NCBI GenBank assembly: GCA_011051635.1 | Contig: DRKV01000273.1 | Location: 1-9,853, forward strand | Direction of reading: 5' to 3' | DNA length: 9,853 nt | Source of the DNA: Chloroflexota bacterium | GTDB lineage: Bacteria; Chloroflexota; Anaerolineae; Anaerolineales; DRKV01 | Shown: positions 1-6,266 of the stretch, in pieces | Position numbering within the stretch: position 1 is the stretch's first letter | Layout of the letters: each line of letters begins with the position of its first letter | Translations under genes and position numbers: made by a program | Notes under the pieces: model-generated | Database searches by the model: none | Seen by the model: the letters and a program-made list of their open reading frames with translations, nothing else | Told to the model about the DNA's origin: nothing

Positions 1-2
1 CG

Positions 3-1907
3 CACCGCCACATCCGAGGACATATGCCGCTGATGGCGACGAGTCTGCTCATCATCGGATGGCTGCAAGCCAACTGGTTTGAAGTGCTCTCGCCAACCCC
101 TGAGGGGACTCTCCTGTGGGCTAAAATCACTTATTTCTTCGTTGCCGTTTTCCCTCCCACCCTGTTCATCTTCGCTCACTCGTACACCCTGGAAAGCAAT
201 CCGCGCTGGGAACATCTCCGCTGGGTGTTGTACGTTCTTCCGGGCGTTACCATTGCGTTGACTGCGGCAGCGCCTCAGTTGCCCCTGGTATGGAAAGCGG
301 TACGCTTTCGGCAGCACGCCTTCTTCACCAGCATCCACCCTGTGTATGGGGGCTGGTTCTACGTCCATCTGGTGTACTCTCACCTGTTGGACGTAAGCGG
401 TTTTCTTCTCCTTCTGCGCGCCTATATCCAGGAGCGGCACACCCCAAGACGATATTCCCGTCTCCTGATTGTCGGCGTCATTCTCGCTTTGCTCGCCAAT
501 TTCAGCCAGGTCTTCCATATTCTCCCTATCGAGAAAGACTACACACCCATTAGCCTGGCCCTGGCCGCCATCCTGATTGTGTTGGGGACTTTGCGTCAGC
601 GCATCTTCGATATGCGTCCCCTGGCTGCCCTGACCGTAGTGGACAATCTGCGAGACGCCATCCTCCTTCTGGACATCAGCGGGAAGATAGTGGACACCAA
701 CCCGGCAGCAGAGGTCTTTCTGCACAAAAAGAGGCCCGAAATCATCGGGAAAATAGCATGCCAGTTGCTGTGCAGCATGGGAACTCATCCGGAATGCCTG
801 AGCAGCAAGACAGACTCTCACACCGACATTGTTTTGGATATTGACGGACGCAGTGTTCACGCAGAGCGCCAGTGTCTCCCTCTCTTGCGTTTCCCCGGCG
901 GAGCACTGATTGGGCGGGTGGTTTCTTTACGTGATATCACCCAACGCAAGCAAAACGCAGCCTTGCTTGCCCGGCAGGCACAGCACATTCAAGCGCTTTA
1001 CGCCAGCGCTCAAATTCTGTTCAATACGACGGGGATTTCCGCTCTCATGCAGGCAATTCTGCATCAGGGATACAAGTTGGCCGACGAGCAGTGTGATTTC
1101 GTGGAGGGGTATTTCTCCGAGATACCCGATGTCTCTCCTCCGGTGTTACTGCGCTACCCACCTCAAAAACCCGGCCCGACCTTTTTAACCGAGAAACGCG
1201 TTGAAGCAATACGGAAAGAAACCTTCTCCAGCAAAACTATCCCGCAGAACGACTATGCAGTTTGCGTCGTCCCCCTGTGCGGGGAAGAGCAATGGTTCGG
1301 CATCCTGGCTTTTCATCTGGAGGCAGGGACATCGTTTCAGGGCGATGAACGAACCGTCTTCGAGAACTTTGCCCTGACTGCGGTTTCCGCGCTCCACAAT
1401 GCGGTTCTGCTGCGGCTAACCAACCAGCATGCCATCACCGACCCGCTGACCCGCATTTACAACCGTCGCGGTTTCTTCGAGAAAGCCGCCGCGGTTCCAT
1501 CTCAGGAGCGGCAATCCTACACCATCATCATGGTGGATATGGATAACCTGAAAGAAATCAACGACACCTATGGGCATCAAGTCGGCGACCTGGCGCTGCA
1601 AAAACTGAGCGAGGTGCTGCGCCGCCAAATCCGCCGCCAAGACGTCTTGAGCCGCTACGGGGGGGACGAGTTCGTCATTTTGCTACCCCGCACTACCATC
1701 GAAGACGCCCGCGCCCTGGCCCAGCGGCTTCTTGCAGCCATTCAGAGCACGCGGCTGCTCTATCAGGATATCTCCGTGCCTCTCTCGGCGAGTATGGGCG
1801 TGGCTATTTCTGCGCCGGGGGAAGATTTGGAGACTTGTATCCAGCGCGCCGATTCCGCTTTGTATCAGGCCAAACTCGGCGGCAAAAACCGCGCCGTGAT
1901 GGCGTGA
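3..1907 (+). CDS. Membrane diguanylate cyclase, 7TM-PAS-GAF-GGDEF (5' partial)
   Basis: Predicted inner-membrane enzyme that joins two GTP into c-di-GMP. The frame is open to the left edge, so the ATG at 24 is probably internal. Numbering from that Met, six hydrophobic segments are visible (about 1-18, 33-54, 66-83, 111-133, 147-167, 173-190). They match the HisKA_7TM sensor family, whose first segment would lie upstream of the window. A PAS domain follows (about 203-308, ending in the usual D-I-T-Q-R-K), then a GAF-like domain (about 325-465) and a GGDEF domain (472-627). The cyclase site looks active: G-G-D-E-F at 546-550, metal Asp505 and the N-D of the K-E-I-N-D stretch at 513-514. An RxxD inhibitory site (Arg537-Asp540) lies exactly five residues before GGDEF, so product feedback is expected. 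The PAS has several cysteines (246, 250, 258, 284). Despite the kinase-type sensor name there is no HisKA or ATPase domain. The stop is TGA at 1905-1907. Confidence 0.93.
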   Translation, partial: HRHIRGHMPLMATSLLIIGWLQANWFEVLSPTPEGTLLWAKITYFFVAVFPPTLFIFAHSYTLESNPRWEHLRWVLYVLPGVTIALTAAAPQLPLVWKAVRFRQHAFFTSIHPVYGGWFYVHLVYSHLLDVSGFLLLLRAYIQERHTPRRYSRLLIVGVILALLANFSQVFHILPIEKDYTPISLALAAILIVLGTLRQRIFDMRPLAALTVVDNLRDAILLLDISGKIVDTNPAAEVFLHKKRPEIIGKIACQLLCSMGTHPECLSSKTDSHTDIVLDIDGRSVHAERQCLPLLRFPGGALIGRVVSLRDITQRKQNAALLARQAQHIQALYASAQILFNTTGISALMQAILHQGYKLADEQCDFVEGYFSEIPDVSPPVLLRYPPQKPGPTFLTEKRVEAIRKETFSSKTIPQNDYAVCVVPLCGEEQWFGILAFHLEAGTSFQGDERTVFENFALTAVSALHNAVLLRLTNQHAITDPLTRIYNRRGFFEKAAAVPSQERQSYTIIMVDMDNLKEINDTYGHQVGDLALQKLSEVLRRQIRRQDVLSRYGGDEFVILLPRTTIEDARALAQRLLAAIQSTRLLYQDISVPLSASMGVAISAPGEDLETCIQRADSALYQAKLGGKNRAVMA

Positions 1908-1983
1908 GCGCTGCAGGGAGACAAGCAGAACAGGGAAAATACAATCTGCGCGCCAAGCGGATTGAGGTGACAGCGCAGACGCG

Positions 1984-2012
1984 TATACAGAATATCACAC
2001 TTCCCTTATAAT
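1984..2012 (+). promoter_or_regulatory. Probable sigma-70-type promoter of the EIIC-EAL gene
   Basis: A perfect -10 hexamer TATAAT lies at 2007-2012. Seventeen bases upstream, TATACA (1984-1989) matches the -35 consensus TTGACA at four of six positions. Transcription would start near 2019, giving a leader of about 30 nt before the ATG at 2049. This suggests the phosphodiesterase can be transcribed independently of the diguanylate cyclase gene upstream. It is predicted by eye from consensus only. Confidence 0.55.
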
Positions 2013-2048
2013 TGGGCAAGAATTGCGAATTGACATGGATGAAATCTT

Positions 2049-4088
2049 ATGAGTGTGCCTCAATTCTCTACCGACAAAGACCGTTTTGTCCTTGCTCTTC
2101 AGGAAGGGCTGATTGCACTAGTTCCTTTCGTGATTCTCTGGTCAATCTTGACCCTCTTGTCTCAGGGGGCACTCTACTTTGGGTGGGAGCAGTACAGGAT
2201 TTACTCAGTCATTACCGTTCTGTCCAAGGGGTTGAATCGATTCATCTCGATTGCCGCCATTCTGTCTCTGACATACCGTTTTGCTCTGCGCTATGATGTG
2301 GAGCGCGCCCAGGCGATGCTGTTGGCGATATCCGTGTTCCTGAGTTCGCGCGTCCTGATATCGCTGGCCTCGCACCAGAAATCCAATCTTCTCTCCCTGC
2401 CCTACAACATCGACCTCTGGCAAATCGGTTTGTCCATTGCCTCCGTCTTTTTGCTCAAAGCGCTCTCGCCTTACCTGCAACTCGCTCTGCAGTGCGAAGG
2501 TACGACTACTTATTCCTGTCAGGTTTTGCGCCATTTGTACACATTCATCGCAAGTTATGTCGTACTCTTGTCGGCGTGGTGGGTGCTATATCCGGTAGGC
2601 GGCCAAATCACCGCGGCTGCCGCCAAACTTGCTGCCGTACTTCCCGGAGGATTGTTGTTAGGACTGCGAACCCTGGCGGCTCAACTGCTGTGGTTCATGG
2701 GCGTTCACGGAGCTCAGATGATGAATTCGCTTCTCGGGCCTGTGCTGCGTCAGCGGGAAATCTTCCCCAACTTATCTTACATGCAGTTTTATCGGATGTT
2801 CGGGCTGGCAGGTGGCTCCGGAATGGGGCTTTCGTTGCTCATTGCGCTTTATCTAAACCGACGCGACCGACAAGGGATGCACCTGGCACGCATCTCCACC
2901 CCTTTTGTGATTTTCAACATCGATACGCTACTCGTGTACTGCCTGCCTATCGTACTCAACCGCTTCATGTGGCTCCCCTTTGTGTTCGGACCTCTTGCCA
3001 ATATCACAATTGCCTACGGGTTTCTGGCTCTTTTCCCCGTCGCTTTTCAGCCCGTATCGGTACACTGGATGATGCCTACTTTTGCGGATGCCTGGATTGC
3101 AGGGGGAGGTTCCCTTCGTCCCGTACTCTTGCAGGTTTTTCTGGTTGCCCTGAACGTCGCGATGTATCTTCCGTTTGTGAAAAAGTTCGCCAATACGCGC
3201 TCGGGAGGATACCACCGAAACCGCCTCAGCCAGAATTTGGCGCTGCCCGAGTCTTTGCAGGTACACCACGGGGTTGTTCTGCAAAAGGTGCAGCGCGAGA
3301 TTATCGAATCGAACCGTCGTCTGGACAGAATTATCGGTATGCTTTCTCCGGAAACGCTTTTTGTTTACTACCAACCGAAAATCAATACCCGCTCGAAGAT
3401 ATGTATGGGGTTTGAGGCTTTGCTGCGGGTTAAATTGCCCGATGAACCGCTCTGGGGACCGTTTTTCTTGCCCGACATGGAAAACGCAGGACTCGCCCCG
3501 ACAGTCGATTTATGGGTTTGTAACCAGGTTCATAAGCACCTGCAAGAATGGAGTGACCCGAACGAGGTTCCGAACATCGGAATTAATTTGCATCCGGATA
3601 CAATCAATGACTCGGAAACGATTGAGAGAATTGTCGATTTGTTGGTTGGGTACCCCATTGAATTTGAAGTTATCGAACGTTCTTTTCTGGAAGGAACCAA
3701 TACGGTTAGAAACCTGGAATACCTGAAACAACGCGGGTTTCGAATCGCGATTGATGATTTTGGGCAAGGATATTCCAGTTACCGTTTTCTCTCTCTTGTC
3801 GAGGTAGATACCGTGAAAATCGACAAGAGTTTGATTGCGTCTCTGCAGCATCCAAAAGGTAAGTTGATTTGGGAACACATGGTTGCCTTTTATCACGGGC
3901 TGGGGATTCAGGTTGTGGCGGAGGGCGTAGAAACAGAAGAGCAAGTCCAAATCCTCAGCGACATCGGGGTTGACGTGATGCAAGGCTTTGTCTTTTCCGG
4001 GGCCGTTCCGCTGGAGAAGGCGCGCACCTATCGTCGGCCATCCCAATCTAGGCGTTCCGATTTGGGAATGTTGTCACATCCGGGCTGA
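2049..4088 (+). CDS. PTS EIIC-like membrane domain fused to EAL c-di-GMP phosphodiesterase
   Basis: Predicted membrane phosphodiesterase that hydrolyses c-di-GMP to pGpG, with a permease-like N-terminus as likely sensor. Residues about 15-380 are strongly hydrophobic (about ten segments) and resemble the lactose/cellobiose-family PTS EIIC. They include the W-F-M-G-V-H-G motif (215-221), F-N-I followed by a L-P-I-V-L-N stretch (289-304), and a W-M-M-P...G-G-G-S-L-R segment (340-357). The family's N-E-P triplet after F-N-I is D-T-L here, so the conserved sugar-site Glu is Thr293. No EIIA or EIIB domain is attached or nearby. A linker (about 380-430) leads to an EAL domain (about 433-660) with the full catalytic set: Glu456 of E-A-L, Asn513, Glu543 of E-V-I-E, Asp569-Asp570, Lys590, Glu625 of A-E-G-V-E-T and Gln645. 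The tail after 660 is short and Arg/Ser-rich. The start is the first ATG after an in-frame TGA at 2040. The ribosome site is weak (GGA at 2037-2039). The enzyme call is firm. The sensor role is inferred. Confidence 0.93.
   Translation: MSVPQFSTDKDRFVLALQEGLIALVPFVILWSILTLLSQGALYFGWEQYRIYSVITVLSKGLNRFISIAAILSLTYRFALRYDVERAQAMLLAISVFLSSRVLISLASHQKSNLLSLPYNIDLWQIGLSIASVFLLKALSPYLQLALQCEGTTTYSCQVLRHLYTFIASYVVLLSAWWVLYPVGGQITAAAAKLAAVLPGGLLLGLRTLAAQLLWFMGVHGAQMMNSLLGPVLRQREIFPNLSYMQFYRMFGLAGGSGMGLSLLIALYLNRRDRQGMHLARISTPFVIFNIDTLLVYCLPIVLNRFMWLPFVFGPLANITIAYGFLALFPVAFQPVSVHWMMPTFADAWIAGGGSLRPVLLQVFLVALNVAMYLPFVKKFANTRSGGYHRNRLSQNLALPESLQVHHGVVLQKVQREIIESNRRLDRIIGMLSPETLFVYYQPKINTRSKICMGFEALLRVKLPDEPLWGPFFLPDMENAGLAPTVDLWVCNQVHKHLQEWSDPNEVPNIGINLHPDTINDSETIERIVDLLVGYPIEFEVIERSFLEGTNTVRNLEYLKQRGFRIAIDDFGQGYSSYRFLSLVEVDTVKIDKSLIASLQHPKGKLIWEHMVAFYHGLGIQVVAEGVETEEQVQILSDIGVDVMQGFVFSGAVPLEKARTYRRPSQSRRSDLGMLSHPG
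4039..4070. other. Imperfect stem-loop at the 3' end of the EIIC-EAL gene
   Basis: CATCCCAATC (4039-4048) pairs with GATTTGGGAATG (4059-4070). The stem is ten base pairs with two single-base bulges, around a 10-nt loop. It lies inside the last codons of the EAL gene, just before its stop at 4086-4088. Only a short T-poor run (TTGTC) follows on the + strand and none on the - strand, so it is not a classical intrinsic terminator. It might still affect 3'-end stability. It could equally be chance. Confidence 0.25.
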
Positions 4089-4252
4089 CGCGTGCGATGT
4101 CTGTACGCCAAGCAACCCGACGCTCTGTGGCGCAAAGTTGTGGGTGTCCCTTTCTCTTGGTTCAGATGTCCCCATCCTGCTCGAGAGAAGAATGAGAGAT
4201 GGATGCACACAACAATGGCCCTGTGCTAGGCTTTATTCGCGGTTCAGGTTGG
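4089..4252. other. Convergent intergenic gap
   Basis: These 164 bp separate the stop codons of the converging EIIC-EAL gene (+) and response-regulator gene (-). I found no gene and no strong stem followed by a T-run on either strand. The best inverted repeats are short (TTCTCT near 4152 with AGAGAA near 4183, a loop of about 25 nt). Termination here may be factor-dependent, or transcripts may overlap. Confidence 0.5.
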
Positions 4253-5005
4253 TTAGATTTCCCTTTTCTCCGATGATGGATGCATTTGCCTCCCAAAAGT
4301 GTAACCTACGCCGCGAATGTTAACAATGTATTGAGGGTTGGAGGGGTCCGGTTCGATTTTCTGGCGCAAACGGTGGATATACCATTTGATAATTTCGCGA
4401 GCCTCCTGTTCGGTGTCTGGCTCGTACTCGCGAACAACCCGTACCAGTTCCCTGGGCGTAATTGCTCGCTGTCTGTGTTTCATGAGGTAGGCTAACAATT
4501 GAAATTCTCCGGGGGTTAGTGCCAAGGGATGTCCGTCGTGAGTAGCCAAGTGTTTGTCTATATCCAAAGACAATACTCCATAATGCAAGACGCTCTCTTT
4601 CTCCTCGCGACTCGGTTGCGATATGTTGATTGTACGACGACTGAGTGCTTTTTGTACGGCACCGCGCACGTCCGCCGGCCCCACAGGTTTGAGCAAATAA
4701 CCATCCACCCCCTCCCGAATGGCGACCAAGGCGGTGTCTAACGAGCCGTAAGCGGTCAGGATAATTACCGCTGTCTCCGGCCAGCGCCATTTGGCAGTTT
4801 CCAGCACACGTATGCCGTCTATCTGTCCTCCTAGGTGCAGGTCCAGCAGGACTAGGTCAAAGAATGTGTTTCTCAGACGCGCTAAAGCATCTTCCCCGCT
4901 GTGTACTGTCACGACTCGATGCCCGGCTCGCTCCAACGTCTCTTTCAGGAAAAAACAGATGCCCGGCTCGTCATCTACAATTAGAGTATGTATTGGTTTG
5001 TCCAT
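4253..5005 (-). CDS. OmpR-family response regulator (receiver + winged helix)
   Basis: Cytoplasmic DNA-binding regulator of 250 aa, expected to be phosphorylated by the kinase encoded 10 bp upstream. The receiver domain (about 5-122) has acidic Asp11-Asp12, phospho-acceptor Asp55 in L-V-L-L-D, Thr84 and Lys106 of L-L-K-P, so phosphorylation chemistry is complete. A charged linker leads to an OmpR/PhoB winged helix (about 143-238). This carries the typical L-T-P-G-E-F-x-L-L segment (163-171), the I-H-R-L-R-Q-K-I-E recognition region (210-218) and the closing R-G-V-G-Y wing (231-235). I chose the ATG at 5005-5003 because it begins six residues before the first receiver beta-strand. A longer open frame back to 5080 would overlap the kinase gene and add a Cys-containing stretch unlike a receiver. 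No clear Shine-Dalgarno sequence precedes the chosen start, so translation may be coupled to the gene upstream. Target genes cannot be read from the window. The neighbouring c-di-GMP genes are candidates. Confidence 0.92.
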   Translation of the reverse strand: MDKPIHTLIVDDEPGICFFLKETLERAGHRVVTVHSGEDALARLRNTFFDLVLLDLHLGGQIDGIRVLETAKWRWPETAVIILTAYGSLDTALVAIREGVDGYLLKPVGPADVRGAVQKALSRRTINISQPSREEKESVLHYGVLSLDIDKHLATHDGHPLALTPGEFQLLAYLMKHRQRAITPRELVRVVREYEPDTEQEAREIIKWYIHRLRQKIEPDPSNPQYIVNIRGVGYTFGRQMHPSSEKREI

Positions 5006-5015
5006 GCGGGATTCG

Positions 5016-6254
5016 TTAACGCAATGTGGTTGGCAGCCACACCGTAAAGATGGTTCCTTTTCCGAGTTGGCTGGTCGCATTCAATTTGCCGCCGTGCCGA
5101 TGGACAATCCCGTACGAAACAGCCAAGCCAAGCCCGGAGCCGTCATGTTTGGTCGTGAAGAAGGGTTCAAATATATGGGGGAGGTGTTCGGGAGAAATAC
5201 CGACACCGTTGTCCTGAAACTCTATCTGAACGCCAGGAGGTCTGTCAGTTTGCGTTGTGGTAATCTGCAATTGGCCGCCCTGTGGCATGGCGTCTAAGGC
5301 ATTGAGCACTAGGTTCAGGAATACCTGGTAAATTTGGTCTGTGGTTGCCCAAACAGGCTGGATATCAGACTGAGTCTTCTGCACAACTTCAACATTATGT
5401 TGCTCGCATTGTTTTTTTGTCAACAGCAACACCTGATGCAACACAGCAGTCACATCGGTGAGAGCGCGAGCGTCGTCCGGGGGGCGGTTCAATTCACGCA
5501 TTTGACCGAGAATGTCGGTTACCCGATGCACGGCATCTTCGGCTACTTCGAAGTATCTGCCGGGGTCCTCTCCCTCCTCAACAGCCTCTCTTGCCAGTCC
5601 CAGGCACCCTAGAATAGACTGCATGGGGTTTTTAATTTCGTGTGCTATAGAGGCGGAAAGTTGTCCCATGCTGGCTAGTCTGTCCGCATGAATCAATTGA
5701 GCCCGCATGGAACGTTCCTGCTCCAGAGCCTGTCTTAGTTCTGCTGTCCGCTCTGCAACCATTTCTTCAAGGTGCTGTTGATATTCCAATAATTGGGCCT
5801 CCGCTCTTTTTCGGCTTTCGATTTCCCTGGTTAGGTTCTGGATATATTCCTTGTCGCGTTGACGCAATTCTTGAAGGCTAATCTGGGTTTCTACGCGGGC
5901 TCGTACTTCCGCTAATTGGAAAGGTTTGGTGATGTAATCTACTCCCCCCACGCGAAAAGCCTGGAGTTTACCTTGAATATCGTGTTGGGCGCTGATGAAG
6001 ATGACAGGGATGTCTCGCGTAACCGGATCGCTTTTTAGCCGCGAACAAACCTCGTAACCGTTCATGTTGGGCATACGTATGTCCAGCAAGATGACGTTTG
6101 GCAGGACAGTTCGCGCTATTTGCAGAGCGAGAGCGCCGTTGTTGACAGGCCGAACGCGATACCCCTGTTTGCTCAACATGGACACCAGCAACCTTAAATT
6201 CTCTATTGTGTCGTCAACGACGAGAATATCCTTGTCTTTACTCTGGCCACTCAC
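5016..6254 (-). CDS. Soluble sensor kinase: receiver-coiled coil-HisKA-HATPase
   Basis: Cytoplasmic histidine kinase of 412 aa with a receiver at its N-terminus and no membrane segment. The receiver (about 9-125) has Asp14-Asp15, phospho-acceptor Asp58 in L-L-D-I-R-M-P, Ser88 and Lys110. A long charged helix (about 125-195, including E-E-M-V-A-E-R-T-A-E-L-R) acts as the signalling coiled coil. The HisKA domain has the phosphorylated His205 in A-H-E-I-K-N-P. The ATPase domain has the N box (Asn314, Asn318), the G1 box D-N-G-V-G (348-352), an F box F-E-P-F-F-T-T-K (362-369) and the G2 box G-S-G-L-G-L (372-377). All sites needed for kinase activity are present. The start is GTG (6254-6252), which overlaps the upstream stop, with GAGAG six bases before it. 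In this layout the receiver probably gates the kinase in response to an upstream phosphodonor, and His205 then phosphorylates the downstream OmpR-type regulator. That partnership is inferred from the 10-bp spacing. Confidence 0.93.
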   Translation of the reverse strand: MSGQSKDKDILVVDDTIENLRLLVSMLSKQGYRVRPVNNGALALQIARTVLPNVILLDIRMPNMNGYEVCSRLKSDPVTRDIPVIFISAQHDIQGKLQAFRVGGVDYITKPFQLAEVRARVETQISLQELRQRDKEYIQNLTREIESRKRAEAQLLEYQQHLEEMVAERTAELRQALEQERSMRAQLIHADRLASMGQLSASIAHEIKNPMQSILGCLGLAREAVEEGEDPGRYFEVAEDAVHRVTDILGQMRELNRPPDDARALTDVTAVLHQVLLLTKKQCEQHNVEVVQKTQSDIQPVWATTDQIYQVFLNLVLNALDAMPQGGQLQITTTQTDRPPGVQIEFQDNGVGISPEHLPHIFEPFFTTKHDGSGLGLAVSYGIVHRHGGKLNATSQLGKGTIFTVWLPTTLR

Positions 6255-6266
6255 TGTGCACTCTCG
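6251..6266 (-). promoter_or_regulatory. GTGA stop-start overlap with ribosome site for the receiver-kinase
   Basis: On the - strand, GTGA at 6254-6251 is both the GTG start of the receiver-kinase and, in the other frame, the TGA stop of the hybrid kinase. A Shine-Dalgarno-like GAGAG (6265-6261) sits six bases before the GTG, inside the last codons of the upstream gene. This arrangement is typical of translational coupling and would tie the amounts of the two kinases together. Confidence 0.75.

Noticed and set aside
24..26. ATG at 24 as the true start of the diguanylate cyclase
   Set aside because: The frame is open to the left edge and the 7TM domain would lack its first segment, so the real start most likely lies upstream.
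1945..1979. Inverted repeat TCTGCGC / GCGCAGA as a terminator of the cyclase gene
   Set aside because: The loop is 21 nt and no T-run follows. It is kept only as a possible operator.
2030..2035. TTGACA as a -35 element
   Set aside because: It lies 14 bases before the start codon, so its -10 would fall inside the coding region. The TATAAT at 2007 is a better promoter.
2492..3415. Long + strand open frame of 307 codons
   Set aside because: It lies wholly inside the EIIC-EAL gene in another frame, and its product is Arg/Cys-rich with no recognisable domain.
3510..4046. - strand open frame of 178 codons opposite the EAL domain
   Set aside because: It is antisense to conserved EAL catalytic motifs and looks like non-coding translation.
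4198..4284. Direct repeat GATGGATGCA at 4198-4207 and 4275-4284
   Set aside because: Only ten bases, and one copy lies inside the response-regulator coding sequence. Likely chance.
4320..4790. - strand open frame of 156 codons
   Set aside because: It is a shadow of the response-regulator gene in another frame, without domain similarity.
5006..5080. N-terminal extension of the response regulator to an ATG at 5080
   Set aside because: The added 25 residues overlap the kinase's conserved C-terminus and do not look like a receiver. The ATG at 5005 places the first beta-strand normally.
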